This document shows, one piece after another, positions 34,498 to 45,948 of a stretch of 64,000 nt of DNA (the first letter of the stretch is position 1; every line of letters starts with the position of its first letter). The notes below the pieces were generated by a model. That model was not told where the DNA came from. It ran no database searches and worked only from the letters and a program-made list of their open reading frames with translations. The stretch is from Dactylellina haptotyla (taxonomy: Eukaryota > Ascomycota > Orbiliomycetes > Orbiliales > Orbiliaceae). The stretch spans positions 2,418,001 to 2,482,000 of the forward strand of contig CM062388.1 of NCBI GenBank assembly GCA_031310005.1, in the 5' to 3' direction. The position numbers were made by a program, and so were the translations under genes.

Positions 34498-34782
34498 CTA
34501 GTTGCAAGCAAGACCAAATGCAGGGCCGGATGCTGGTAAGTATCTAAGCGGGGTAGGTGCTCGACGTATTCGGGAAGCCGGCTCCCTTGCGTTTTCTTTG
34601 GCTGCCGTGCTGAGGTAATTGTGGGATTTGTAAGCTCCTGTTACGTTATCCAGCTGAAGGGATGCAACAAACGCGCAAACACTACGACCAAATACGCTAA
34701 CATCAAATTTGTATCTACCGTTTTCACATTCCATAATTTTTTGTATTTGTGATACGAAGGGATTACCAAGCGGGGTGTTCAT
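34498..34782 (-). CDS. Possible remnant of a ribonuclease-like secreted protein
   Basis: A 94-codon frame reads MECENGRYKFDVSVF and, a little later, NVTGAYKSHNYL. The spacing resembles the core of fungal T1/F1-type ribonucleases and the related RNase-like effectors (C..G.xF, then G.Y..H.Y). No signal-peptide exon is visible upstream, where a stop lies close in frame, and the second half (ARRAPT-like, Arg/Pro-rich) does not look like the family. It may be a decayed copy or chance. No function is claimed. Confidence 0.25.
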   Translation of the reverse strand: MNTPLGNPFVSQIQKIMECENGRYKFDVSVFGRSVCAFVASLQLDNVTGAYKSHNYLSTAAKENAREPASRIRRAPTPLRYLPASGPAFGLACN

Positions 34783-34848
34783 TGGAGCGATATCGTTTCA
34801 AGATATGATATTTAAAATGTAATAGCTTCTTGCATATAGTAGGGTTAG

Positions 34849-34857
34849 TATATAAGG
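34849..34857 (+). promoter_or_regulatory. TATA-like box upstream of the SDR gene
   Basis: TATATAAGG lies 303 bases before the ATG at 35152, so the predicted leader would be about 270 nt unless another start site is used. Confidence 0.4.
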
Positions 34858-35151
34858 AGCCGTCAGAGCTTCGTTACATTCGAATTCGTATTCCATCAAC
34901 AGTTTCAAAGAATCATTAGTATAACACATTTTCCAACAAAACCACCGTCTTCAGATACCTCCCTCAGATCCAATCGATTTAATAATTAGCACCTAATATC
35001 AATTAATATATATATTGAATACTATTTCTTCGACTTTCATCTCTTGTTCCCAACAGCTCATAAAATATACACCACTACTCAACATATCGTGTACTCAACC
35101 AACTTTATTTATAAAGCTGAAAAGCTATTGATATAAGATCGATCGTCCACG

Positions 35152-36225
35152 ATGGCCAGCATACTCATAGTCGGCGCAACAGGTTACATTGGCGGGGCTG
35201 TCTTGACCCGCCTCCTTTCTGCAAACCCTTCTCTGAACATCACTGCCCTCGTCCGTACCGATGCCAAAGCAGACCAGCTTAAAGCAGCCCACCCTACTAT
35301 TAAAACCGTCCTTGGAGACCTCGATTCCTCTGAGACCCTGACCACCCTGGCCGCCCAGCACGACATCATAATCAACGCCGCAAACAGTGATCACCCAGAA
35401 CACATCACCGCCATATACGAGGGTATGGCGCAGAACAAAAGCGGGAAACCAACATATCTGATCCACACCAGCGGCACAGGTATCACGCTTGATACATCCC
35501 TCAAAAATGCAGGTGAAGCCGTTCAGAGCGAGATTTCGGATAAAAACTGGGACGACGTAGCGGATTACACTGAGCTTGTAAACTTCCCCTTGGAACAGCT
35601 ACACCGTAACGTGGACGTTCTCGTTCAGGCGCCGCCCGTTGATAGAAACCCAAACATCAGATACGCTATTATCTGTCCGCCGCTGATTTGGGGTGAGAGC
35701 AAGGGGGCGATAAATACGAGGAGTATTCAGATTCCGTTGATTATTCATTCTGCTTTGCAACGGGGTAAAGCGTTCCATATCGGTTCTGGAGAGAATAAGT
35801 GGAGCCACGTCCATGTGGAGGACTTGGTCGATTTGTACATCTCGCTCATTGAGGATGCATCGAAGGAAAATGGTGGAAAGGCCGGGTGGAGCGAAAATGG
35901 TGGGTGGTATTTCGCGGAGAGTGGAGTCACGACTTGGGGCGAGATTACGAGGACAATTGCCAAAGTTGGATATGAGAAGGGCTTGTTCAAGTCTGATGAA
36001 GCCGAAGCGGTGGATGTGCCGACTGCTGCAAGTTTAAATCGCCTAGGGCCTGTTCTGTGGGGATTGCAGAGTTTGACGACAGCGACAAGAGCGAGGAAGG
36101 CGTTCGGATGGGATCCCAAGGAGCTCAACATCCTGGGGTCATTGGAAGGCGAGGTTGAAGTTGTGTCGAAGAAATCACAAGGGGGTAGATGGGTTAGTAC
36201 GTATCCATCCTTGACAAAGGGTTAA
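35152..36225 (+). CDS. NAD(P)-dependent epimerase/reductase of the SDR superfamily
   Basis: This is a single exon of 357 residues. The Rossmann fold opens at once with ILIVGATGYIGGAVL; GATGYIGG at 8-15 is the G-x-x-G-x-x-G dinucleotide site of extended and atypical SDRs. ALVRTDAKADQL supplies the second strand, and IIINAANSDHPEHI follows the fourth. The usual Y-x-x-x-K is replaced or displaced, which puts it nearer the atypical, NmrA-like or nucleoside-sugar-epimerase-like proteins common in fungi. IICPPLIWGES and WSHVHVEDLVDLY are the later conserved strands of this group. It is cytosolic, with no signal or membrane segment. The substrate is unknown; regulators, reductases and isoflavone-reductase-like enzymes share this fold. 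No biosynthetic cluster surrounds it. Confidence 0.88.
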   Translation: MASILIVGATGYIGGAVLTRLLSANPSLNITALVRTDAKADQLKAAHPTIKTVLGDLDSSETLTTLAAQHDIIINAANSDHPEHITAIYEGMAQNKSGKPTYLIHTSGTGITLDTSLKNAGEAVQSEISDKNWDDVADYTELVNFPLEQLHRNVDVLVQAPPVDRNPNIRYAIICPPLIWGESKGAINTRSIQIPLIIHSALQRGKAFHIGSGENKWSHVHVEDLVDLYISLIEDASKENGGKAGWSENGGWYFAESGVTTWGEITRTIAKVGYEKGLFKSDEAEAVDVPTAASLNRLGPVLWGLQSLTTATRARKAFGWDPKELNILGSLEGEVEVVSKKSQGGRWVSTYPSLTKG

Positions 36226-36542
36226 GTTTGTCGTACTATTTGTAGTCTTAGTCTAGACACCAGTGGTCGAAACTGTATCAGCGCATAAAAGCTTTCTTTG
36301 GATTCCATCCATCATAGCGGTATGTCTTTATAAGTAGCATTTTACTATTAAAATACAAGATCTTCGAAATTACTTCCCAATCTCAAGCTCGATTACTAGT
36401 GTTAACCTGGCGAGTTTTAAAATCAGTGTATTAAATCCCGTATGTAAAGTTAAAGTATGGTACAATCTGAGAGTTTAGAAACAAGATAAGATGGAATATG
36501 GCTGCAACCGAGTAGATAAATTGGGCTGCTGAAAAGTATAAA
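36226..36542. other. Short intergenic between convergent genes
   Basis: Shared AT-rich 3' flank; nothing else seen. Confidence 0.5.
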
Positions 36543-37724
36543 TCAAAAGACGCCTCCGACGAGTAATCCAGCCATTCCGAAGATTGCAAGTAGCCCTCCA
36601 GACCCCAATGGGCCCGCTTTTCCACTTCCCCCGGTCGAAATAATAGTAGCAGCGAATTGTGGAACATCAGTCGCAGTAACTGGGATTACCATACCACTTT
36701 GCATATTCACTGTATCCGTGGGACTCGATAGCTCTTGCGTTCCCGTCATCGGAACGCTTGGCGATATTAAAACGTTTGAAATGATGTACCCGGTTTGCAC
36801 GATCGTCTTCGAAGGAGGAGGTAATCTGGTATCCGTGTAGAGGACTGTTTCAGATGTGGCGGTTGATTCTCCGTCGGGGAGAGCGATTATTCCGACGGGG
36901 ATAAGTATGCTTGAAGACATCCCATCAGTAGAGATAGGAAATGGAATATAAGAGGTAGGAGGAGAAGACAGAGGAGGAGGCGTTCCCATCGAGGAACTGC
37001 TGGCTTGTAATTGCTGACTAGATGAAGCTCTGGATGAAGTGCGTATACTGGGATATGAGGAGGTCCAGGTCGACGATTCCCTGGTTGCGAGCTTAGATGA
37101 GGTTGGTGGAAACTGCGTAGACTGTGTTTCCTCATTGGAGATGACTTGGGATGTGGTCACGGGTGCAGGACCAGGAACCATATAAATTGTTGAGGGGGAG
37201 TATGATATCTGAGAAGTTGATTCCGTGGTTGATGTAGAGGGAATGGAAACAATTGCACCGGGTTCTGTCCCAGGAATTCCTGATATAATAGCACCTGGCT
37301 CGGTGCCGGGCACCTCTGATATCACTGCACCGACACCTGTATTGACAGTCGAAGAACTACTAATTCTCCCAACCCCTTCTCCTCCTCCTCCAACTACCTT
37401 TGTTACTGTTTGGACTCCCGTAACCGTGTGCAGGACTGTTTCTATCACTGATACAACGACCGTGCCCGTCACATATCCTCCGGGCGTATCTGATGTTGAG
37501 TTTGTCGGCATATCTGCATGGCGTAAATATATCCTGCCATTTTGCCTAGGTGGAGGTTTGTCGAAAGGTATTGATACAGGGATAGCATTGGTGAAGGTTA
37601 TATAAAACGAGAGTAGGATGGTAACTTGAAATGAGAACGAAAGAAATCGTGATAGTGAATGTAACGGCGAGAGACCAGTCTCGCGAAATAAATGCATTTT
37701 GAGAGAATGGAATCTGAAAGACAA
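36543..37724 (-). CDS. GPI-anchored Ser/Thr-rich cell-surface protein
   Basis: A single exon of 393 codons. The first ATG (37724) gives a long n-region; the ATG at 37697 would shorten it by nine residues and is equally possible. The hydrophobic core FLSFSFQVTILLSFYITFTNA is the signal. The mature part is Ser/Thr/Pro-rich and holds short tandem units VPGTEPGAIISG and IPGTEPGAIVSI, plus a VTGTVVVSVIETVLHTVTGV stretch typical of fungal wall glycoproteins. The C-terminus (GGSGKAGPLGSGGLLAIFGM...) has a small-residue site followed by a hydrophobic tail, the signature of a GPI signal. It should be heavily O-glycosylated and wall- or membrane-bound. No catalytic domain was seen. Confidence 0.8.
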   Translation of the reverse strand: MSFRFHSLKMHLFRETGLSPLHSLSRFLSFSFQVTILLSFYITFTNAIPVSIPFDKPPPRQNGRIYLRHADMPTNSTSDTPGGYVTGTVVVSVIETVLHTVTGVQTVTKVVGGGGEGVGRISSSSTVNTGVGAVISEVPGTEPGAIISGIPGTEPGAIVSIPSTSTTESTSQISYSPSTIYMVPGPAPVTTSQVISNEETQSTQFPPTSSKLATRESSTWTSSYPSIRTSSRASSSQQLQASSSSMGTPPPLSSPPTSYIPFPISTDGMSSSILIPVGIIALPDGESTATSETVLYTDTRLPPPSKTIVQTGYIISNVLISPSVPMTGTQELSSPTDTVNMQSGMVIPVTATDVPQFAATIISTGGSGKAGPLGSGGLLAIFGMAGLLVGGVF

Positions 37725-40700
37725 TAGATGAAATGAAAAAGAAATGAGCGGTCGTGATTTAACTCATAGTGTCTTTACGCCAATGATCACATGCACCCGT
37801 CTATCAAAGAAAGTCACAGATCCTGAGATCTTGAGTAACGACCGCAACCAGATCTTGCGAAACCGAAAGTACAGGAAGCCGGTTCCAAGATGTGCTAAGA
37901 AACCAGGAAAACGTATAATAGAATATATTTTACGGGAACTTTACCGTATTTAACAGATTTCACTGAAGCGCTTAGCCGTTCACGACATCGTTTAGACTGT
38001 AACAGTATCCCGGGTTCGCATGAGTCTTTCAATACAAACCACGCATACTAAGACCAATCCAGCCAAACTTCTCAGCATAAACAATGGCGGACGGGTGGCT
38101 GCTTAAGAATAGGTGGATCACATCGGTTCAATAGGCTCGCACCCATTCATGCCGATATTCAGTAACCTGTCAAAAGGTATGCAAGTACCCATGATGCATG
38201 CGAGCTAAAATTGACGGTGTGTGTTGCTGGGCGTGGCAATAATGATAGTGTAACAGGGGAGTCAGTGGCTCAGCCAGTCAGGACACAGAAAGCTGCAAAA
38301 CCGCGCGCTTAGCAAAGCTCGCGATATGAAAATTCTTTCGCCTGGTGGCGAGAGCAGGTAATTTAATCTCGACAAGGTGAATCTTTTTTAGGGATATTTC
38401 AAGACACTACAGGCTTCAGGTAGGTAAACATGGATTTGAGTGCACAGAGGATGTCGAGTCTGCTCCAGCCACGAAAGCTTGGGCGCTGGCGGAAAACGCT
38501 TCAGCTACATGCAACCACGATCCAGGATTCCGCTCTGACAAACCGAACGGCTGAACTGAAGGGAGTGAAGTCATCTCTGGCACAAGCTACAGTAAGCCGG
38601 CCAAATTTAAAACTTCAAACTGAGCGCATAATAAAACCACCAAATGCAAATTCGATGTTGTATACTGTCCCAAGTGGGGTTTCGCAGAGTTCTCTGGATG
38701 TGTTGTGCAATTGTGTCCCTCACCGGTTTATTATTCTTCGTGCCCAGCGACTTGGAAGTTGGTTCCTGCAGCTTTGTTCGAATTTACAATAATATTGTTT
38801 GAAATATTCGACATCATGAGCGCTCGCAGATGGCGAAAGGAATATCGATAACTCATCACTGTAGGCATCAACATTGTTACGTGTCGAGAGTCGACAGTCC
38901 AGACTCAGGATTCGCTCGCCGAACGAAAACGGTCGGATATCTCAGGTGGGTTTCTCAATTTCTGCCTACAACACTAACTGTCAGATTTACGAGAAAGTCT
39001 CGAACAGCCTTTCCTCCTGTTCCTACGCCTGTTCCTACGCCTATTCCTTTCTGTACAAACGATAGAGTGATACGTATTACTCCTCGCTTTCTACAGTTCG
39101 GGTTCGGTCTGAGACTTAAATATGTATTCGAGCTCGCTTTGTTGCTTTATAGCAGAATCTGGCCAAATCCAGGAGACCGTCTTATCGCCGTCATAAATAA
39201 TTTTGAATGGAATTAATGCGATAACGATCAGAAGTTACAGAGAGTATGCCTTAGGATATGGTCAATATAGGCGGATTAAGATCGCCACCAGGTTTTCAAA
39301 TCCGAATCTTCGCAATACCAGGTGTTTAAAATCAGAATCCCCTGTGCCACTGCCCGAGTACTTCCATGTATTTGTGTTCTTACCGCGATTTCCCGGTATG
39401 GCTGACATAAACACCAAACGGCAAATCCCATTCGGAATATCGATTCTCCAGCTCCTCGGTAGTTACACCAATGGTGCCACTTTAAAACTCTCCGTTAGCT
39501 TCGAACGCCCGTCAGAAACTTCGATCGCGGACTCGTCTATTAGCGAAAAGCTGCAGTCTGTCACGCCATCGTATTAATCAGTTGAACGAGCTTGTTCGAA
39601 CTGCAAGAGTTTGCTAAAAATTGTCATCACATCCTGGGCTTATTACCAGTTTGGGGCGCCACTGCCAGGGCCGCTCGGTCCACGTCGCAGCACCCAAGCT
39701 GACCCGCGCAGCAACTTTTAAAACCCCCCCACTTATTGGGCCGACCGACCGTGTGGAGGAGTGATGAATAATCTAATAATAGAACCTCAACCTATTGAAA
39801 GCTTGTTCGAACATGTTCCGACTCTTCAACACGGAAATTTAAAACAGCAGAGAGCAATTGGACAGTGGGGCTTATTCACGACTTCAGATTTCTTCCCAAA
39901 TTAAAGAAGATAAAGTGTGGCTTACCTAGCGAGCCTTATTTGTGTTACAGTGGGTTATCACGAAGATGAAATACATTCGCCTCAATCAATCGGCAGCCTC
40001 CTAAATACGCCCCCGTGCTGGAAAAATCGCAAGGTCTCTCGCGGTTTACTCCCATTTGAAAGTTTCCATCGGCGTCCTGGACCGATCGGCGGGGTGCATA
40101 TCCCCGATTCCCGTGCGCAATCGAGCAGCGTTGACTGGTCCGAGAACCGATCTCCAAATCATTCTTCATCGATGAGGAAGCAGTTTTGTGAAGTTCTACA
40201 ATTCCGTTATCCTCAATTGTAGAATGAATGATATTTTTACCCATCGTACACGTATACCCTGCTATCGCACAATCTGCTCTGTGGATCCCATCGCCATGGC
40301 TTGAACCTTCATGGATAGACCCGGCCACACAGGGACATCGATCCCCGCCTGTGTCGAAATATAGACTACACTTGCCGACATTTCACAACCTTGTACATCG
40401 TGTCCAGAAAAAGGTGCCTTCCTCGCCCCACCCGCAGGTACATGTACTTGCACATTTTCTCAAAGCCTCCTCCTTCTGTTCTGCCCAAAAGAAACTTTTT
40501 TAGAAAAGGAAAAACGGGGAATCCAGATCCGTGTGCGACCCTGGCCGCATGGTTCCGGGATTTTATTTGTAGGTATTATAGGAAATTATTACTTTTCCTT
40601 CAAACCCCAAAACCGATTAACTCTAGCCTAGCGTTTCCTTCTCGATAAAGTCTAGATTTTAAACTGTTAGGTTCCTACAGGATTCGGTTGCATATAGTTT

Positions 40701-43700
40701 TCTCGGGTTCTTGTTTTTCCCGACACTTCTCGTTATATTTTCCCACAGCCGTATGTGCTGGAGATCTTGTGATACGGCGCACATATCAAGGCAGAGAAGG
40801 AGTGGCTAACTCGAGGGGAAAGGAATGTAACCTGTAACGTTATAGACTCGTCGCCGAAGTGTTGCGGTCGTAAATATTGTGTCTTGTATTGTGTAGTAAT
40901 CGGTGGAAAGGCTACGTTGATGTTTCTCTTCCTTGCTGGATTGTCGACCCAAGGCTACATGATAACGCGAACGGGATTATTATTCTGTCCCTGCGCTTTT
41001 CCCCTGCGAATTTGGCTTCCGGGAGATTTTTGGATTCCTCATCGTCTTGCGTAAGAGACCGGGAGTCACTTTTCGTCAATATTGTTACACGAGACGTTCG
41101 GCCGACAATATAGTAGTAGTCGTATATTTACTGCACCGAGTGCATCAGGATTATTCTCAATGTTTTATTCTTGGGCTCGGACTGCACTCATAAATTAAAC
41201 GCAGCCTCCGAGATAATTAATCGGTAAAGCCACTCGTATCATGAAAACGGAAACACGCAGTGAGAACAGGGCCGGTCAAACAGGAAAAGAAATCTCGATG
41301 ATATCTCATGCCAAGTGCGTGAGGCTCGAAAAAAATATTTCCAAGTCTGAGACTGCGACTTCGCCGCCCTTGGCTGGATGCTAAAAGTGTTGCGGGGATG
41401 CGAGTCGTAGATCGATGCACTTCGTGCACGCGCATGCACATGTGCTGTCGAGATCCCCGTTCACAAGTGCAAGCAATATCGAGCCGTGTTCTTTTTTTTC
41501 CTTCCCCTTCTGCTAATATAACGTGATTGTTATTCCCTTATATTTAAAACTTGCATTTGCAGGCGCCTTTTTAGCTTTTTCCCGGTGGCTCAGCTTGAAA
41601 CCGCTTTCTGCCGAAGCGGACGCAGAAACAATGCCCACCCGCGTCGCTTGGCTTCGTCACTTACCGGGCTGCAGTTTAACCTGCAGGACGCGCGGGAACG
41701 GAGCAGAAGCAGAAGAGAACAAGAATAAAATGGATAAATTCTATCTAAATCGGGAAGCTTGGGGTGTCCGGCACATCACTCGCGAAATTATGTGGCGGCC
41801 GGTTTACGAGGTTTTTGAAGCAGACCGCGGTGAAATACACGAACAATAACCTCGGGTCAGTGTGAAGGGGGAAATAAAGTAATCGGAGGGCTATTTGAGA
41901 ATACGAGAGGCTTGATAAAATAATATAATGCTACCGTGGCTAAACCTGCTTATCGACGAAAAGTGATCGTCGGGTCCAGCACAAGGGGCTTGCTGCTAAG
42001 GTTTTGGCGACCGGGACACAGCAAATGCGAGGGTCAAGATTGCAAGGAAAACTTCGTTTCCAATTGCCATTTATTTATTTGATAGTATTTACATAAGGCG
42101 CGGTATTTTGAGAATTTATTTGGTAAGGAAAGCGGGCCTTCGCGCAGTGCGAGTGGAGATCATTGACGCAGAATAGCCCGGTCTGCGAGTGCAGCGAAGT
42201 CAGAAGCAGCGCGAATGAACGGCTGAAACTTTCGATCGAGAAGGAAATCGAAACATTAAACCTCTAAATCCCGTTTTAGAATTATTTGTTCAATCGTAAA
42301 TTTTCCACAAAAATTTTGCTGAGGCTGAAAGTATCTTAACTTCCAGACTTAGTTGAATCTGCGGCACGGGCTCTTCAAAGGAGAAGTGCAGCTTGTACAG
42401 GTCGGCGAGAGGTAGGAATTCGAGGAATCGAAATCGCGAAACCGCTCGAAAATAGAAGGCTAGAGCTTCATCTCCTTCTGTTTCGAGTTTTTGGCTATGT
42501 CAAAGATATTTGAGCCTGGTGGGCTTGTATCGATGGGTTCCCTGGCAATCGGCTGTACACTCGAACAGCAACCCCGGCCATCCGTTTCATCTTGCCAGTT
42601 TTCTTCGCAAACTATCAGAGTGACCCCATGGTCGTTTGGCCCAGTCTAACTGGGCGAGCCCGCGCGATCTCACCAAGTGCTTACTGTGTGCTATTCGGAA
42701 CCAAGGTCCAAATCTTATTTCTTACCCACGAGGAAAAACAACTACCAGTTGTGGGTGGCAGTGAGCTGTGACCGTTTCGCTGGATGCCCAATGCAAAGAC
42801 CTTTTCTTTTCGAAAGAATCGGTGGGGGACCGGGGGGGTTCCACATCTGTGCGACTATCACTGAAATCCTTGACTGCTATTGGAAGTCAGACCCATTTCG
42901 AGCAGCTCCCAACACCGCCTTACAGATAGTGTGAAGTACTTTCTTTCTGGTGTTCCAAGTTTTTTTGTTTTTTGGGTTGTTGCTTCCAAGCTTCCTTCTT
43001 GCGGCTCCGCCCCTTAGTAAATATAGTCCCCACCCGGGGCACCAACGTGCAATTTAGAATATTTGGAAAAAAACCGGCCAAGTACCTCCTGGGGTGGGTT
43101 GAGTTTTAAATAATGTATTTTTATTTTGGTACCTTTTCTTTTTACCTGAGAGATTCGATCGAGTAGCTGTTCGGGCTGGGGTTGTCTCGTTTTGAAATAT
43201 ACTTCCTGTCAGAAAAACAGCAGTAGCCTGGGTGCTCCACACTACCGGGCTCATTCCACCCACCCACAAAAGTAACCATATAATACCAGGACGGCACCAG
43301 ATCGCGTCCCCAAATGATGACTGCCTGAACGGATAGCTACTGCTCAAGCTAGAAGGCAGATATAACAGAGCTGGTAGCCCGGCCCTTACGTTACGTTTCA
43401 ACCGCTCTTTAGTCTTTTTTTCTCCTAGCGAAATAAAAAACAAAAAGCGTTATATATCTTATAGCTGCTAAACCCTGAGGAAAAAAGAGAATCCAGATCT
43501 CTTTTGCTTATGAATCAGCGATTAAATCTTACGATCATCTACCGAACTAGAAGCTTTTATCGCTCGAGCTCGGACACGCCGCGTAGGGAAGACCGACCGC
43601 TGTCACCGACTCTTCACCCTTGAACGACAAACGCCAAATCACTGTACAGCATAGTTACGCCAATTTAGAAGGAAAGATTTCAGGTTGAATTTCAATTGGT

Positions 43701-43721
43701 GCTTGGAAGCTATAGTACAAA
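37725..43721. other. Six-kilobase stretch with no supported gene
   Basis: Both strands were read. Frames reach at most 129 codons, lack splice-consistent partners and do not resemble proteins. The stretch is not strikingly AT-rich and shows no clear terminal repeats, so it is not an obvious transposon. It could hold long leaders, a non-coding RNA or fast-evolving small genes that I cannot see. Confidence 0.4.
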
Positions 43722-44966
43722 ATGGATACCAGACCGAAATCGTCATCACGCACCGCAGTCCGACATAAAAGACGGATGGGGACAGCGTCGTCGTCCTGTT
43801 CCAAATCATTTGCGAGGTATTGCGTCGCTCTCCTGGGATCCTTGACTGCTGTGAGCTTGGCTTCTCCGATACCCGCACCATCTGCACCATCGGTAGCAAG
43901 CTCGAGCTCTTCCCTGTTAAAGGGAGGATTCGAATATGGACGAAAAATTTCACGAAGCATGCAAAGCTCAGTCAATAACTTGAGCTCTCTTGAGGTTCCA
44001 CACTTGGACCTCCACCAACTATACATCCGGGCTAACAAGAGCCCGGCCTCAATTAACAAGGCCGCAACAATCGTTGGCGTTTGTGGCGGCATCGCATTCC
44101 TCTTCGCTATAATAGGCGGAGTCCTATTCTGGCGTGCAAGACGCCAGAGGCACATTCAAGGAAAATGTGGCTGCGGCGAGAAGGGAGTCGCATGCAAATA
44201 TCGACCAGTGAGAGCACTCTCCGACGACGAGGAGGGAGAAGAACAAAGTGGACCGAGAGATCGTGGTATCTCGCCACCTGGATCCCCCCGACAGACTCTC
44301 TTGAGCCCGCCGCCACAGAAGCCATCGAGCGACCGTATCAGATGGTCAGTATCGGGTCCCAGAGACAGCGGTCAATTTTCTGATGTCGAGGGATTCGAAT
44401 ATCCACCAAACTACAAGCCTCCTCCATCGTCGTTCCGAACCCACTCTCCTTCCACATCTGCCGAATTCCTTGTCCCAGCAGGTGTCGCGAGTTTGATCAG
44501 TCCTATCAGCCCACTCCTTAGCCATCGTGGTGTTCCAAACACCGACGATGTGACCATAACTCCACCAAGAACACCCTCGCCGGCCAGATTTGCGAAGCGT
44601 TCGCAGTCACCGGTACCGCATCTGCGAGGGAGAAGTCTGTCCGCTGTTGACCTCCTCTCGAGATCTGATGCTGCCCTGCAAGAGGACCTCGACGCCATCG
44701 TCAGAGAACTGCAGCGTCGTCCGCGAGCGGGTAGTATCGATAGCAGGCTGGCGCCGTCGCGGTCAAATTCGCCGCCGCCTCCCAACGCATCGCAGGATTT
44801 TATCATGGAACTGGAAGCGAGCCCGGGTATGTGGAACGAGGATATGCTGCGCAACAGAGGGGTAGTACACGAGGCGGTTAGTCAGGAGTTCGCAGTCGAA
44901 CTCGATTCGCGGCCGTTGACGTTGGGAGTGAAGCGGACCAGGAGGCTAGCTGCGCGTTTCCAGTGA
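43722..44966 (+). CDS. Membrane protein with a disordered phospho-rich tail
   Basis: A single exon of 414 residues. A first hydrophobic stretch (YCVALLGSLTAVSLASPIPA, about 33-52) may be a signal peptide or anchor behind a basic N-terminus. A second, clear helix is at about 113-134 (AATIVGVCGGIAFLFAIIGG) and ends in FWRARRQRH, so the tail is cytosolic. A cysteine pair (KCGCGEKGVAC) follows. The rest is Ser/Pro/Arg-rich with many SP/TP sites (TPPRTPSPARF, RSQSPVPHL), suiting kinase regulation, and includes one helix (AALQEDLDAIVRELQRRP). No known domain is recognised. The start is the first ATG of the frame and follows a short A-rich context (AAAATGG). Confidence 0.75.
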   Translation: MDTRPKSSSRTAVRHKRRMGTASSSCSKSFARYCVALLGSLTAVSLASPIPAPSAPSVASSSSSLLKGGFEYGRKISRSMQSSVNNLSSLEVPHLDLHQLYIRANKSPASINKAATIVGVCGGIAFLFAIIGGVLFWRARRQRHIQGKCGCGEKGVACKYRPVRALSDDEEGEEQSGPRDRGISPPGSPRQTLLSPPPQKPSSDRIRWSVSGPRDSGQFSDVEGFEYPPNYKPPPSSFRTHSPSTSAEFLVPAGVASLISPISPLLSHRGVPNTDDVTITPPRTPSPARFAKRSQSPVPHLRGRSLSAVDLLSRSDAALQEDLDAIVRELQRRPRAGSIDSRLAPSRSNSPPPPNASQDFIMELEASPGMWNEDMLRNRGVVHEAVSQEFAVELDSRPLTLGVKRTRRLAARFQ

Positions 44967-45948
44967 TTCATTCTTCCTATTTGCTTTCTTTCTTTCTTTT
45001 CTTTCTTGCATGATACCACTTCGTTTCTTGTCTTCTCATTATTTTAGAATAAACCCTTCGCACGCTACTGTGGATACTACTCTTTATTGTGTCGTTATCT
45101 GCTGCGAAGTTACTTGTAATGCATCCGAATGCGGGTGTACACGATGTTACGGCTCTAGTCTACAATCAAACCCGATTGAGAAACCAACAGTTCCTCCGGT
45201 GCTCCAGTTCTTGAGCATACGTCAGTAATAGACCCATGTGAATAGTAGTAATATTGATAGGATACCTCGCTGTACCGGAACTGCACCTGATATTGCATTC
45301 CGGAGCCCTCCAATCCCGATCCAAAGACCGAGACCCCTCGCTGGACAGTGCCATCGCGCCTACGTGGAGGCTCGCCGCCTGTGAGGTGACTTGTATTTCG
45401 TCTGTTACTGCGGGCTAACTGTCATTGCTCAGTCGTGGCCCCTTAAACGTGAAACGAAATATCTTCTCGTCGCGGCATGTGCGTTGTCGCGCGCTCATTG
45501 GCCGGATCTCGACCACATTCCCAACACATTCCGGGTCCTTATAATAGCCTGCACCTCCTGGCGCCCGCCCGAGCCAGCCAGCTGCTTGCTTGCTAACGGA
45601 GCTGGTGCTTGGACACGAGGGAATCAAGTGTCTGATTTTTCACGACCCTGCAAATATCGTCTCTTTGGTGCTGGAATTCTTTCGAGAGAAAAAAGAAGAA
45701 AATACAAAAGAGGGGAGATCGTCTTGCGAGTACAATGGTTCTTCAACGGGTCCCTTTCACCTCTTTGCTTTATTACTCTATCATTTCCATTTGCTTGTTC
45801 TACTTTTTATTCGTCTCGTAAACTGGGATTTTCTTTGACACTGGAAAGCAATTAATCGCATCCGTCGCAACTACCTACACCGATAACGACCACTCAACTT
45901 ACATATATTCGAAACAATTAAAAGAAACACTCGAACAATACCGCAACA
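44967..45948. other. Intergenic
   Basis: Starts with a CTTT-rich 3' flank (44987-45006), then the promoter of the Cys-rich protein gene, with a CT-rich patch near 45770-45800. No gene seen. Confidence 0.45.

Larger units (their letters stand above)
33659..35151. other. Intergenic
   Basis: This contains the 3' flank of the MARVEL gene, the doubtful small frame at 34498-34782, and the promoter of the SDR gene. A CT/GA-rich low-complexity patch sits at about 33905-33935. Confidence 0.45.

Noticed and set aside
35152-36225. A secondary-metabolite cluster around the NAD(P)-binding protein
   Set aside because: No polyketide synthase, peptide synthetase, terpene synthase or P450 lies in the window.
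39945-40328. A 127-codon minus-strand frame
   Set aside because: Mixed composition, no domain or signal, and overlapping frames on the plus strand of equal quality.
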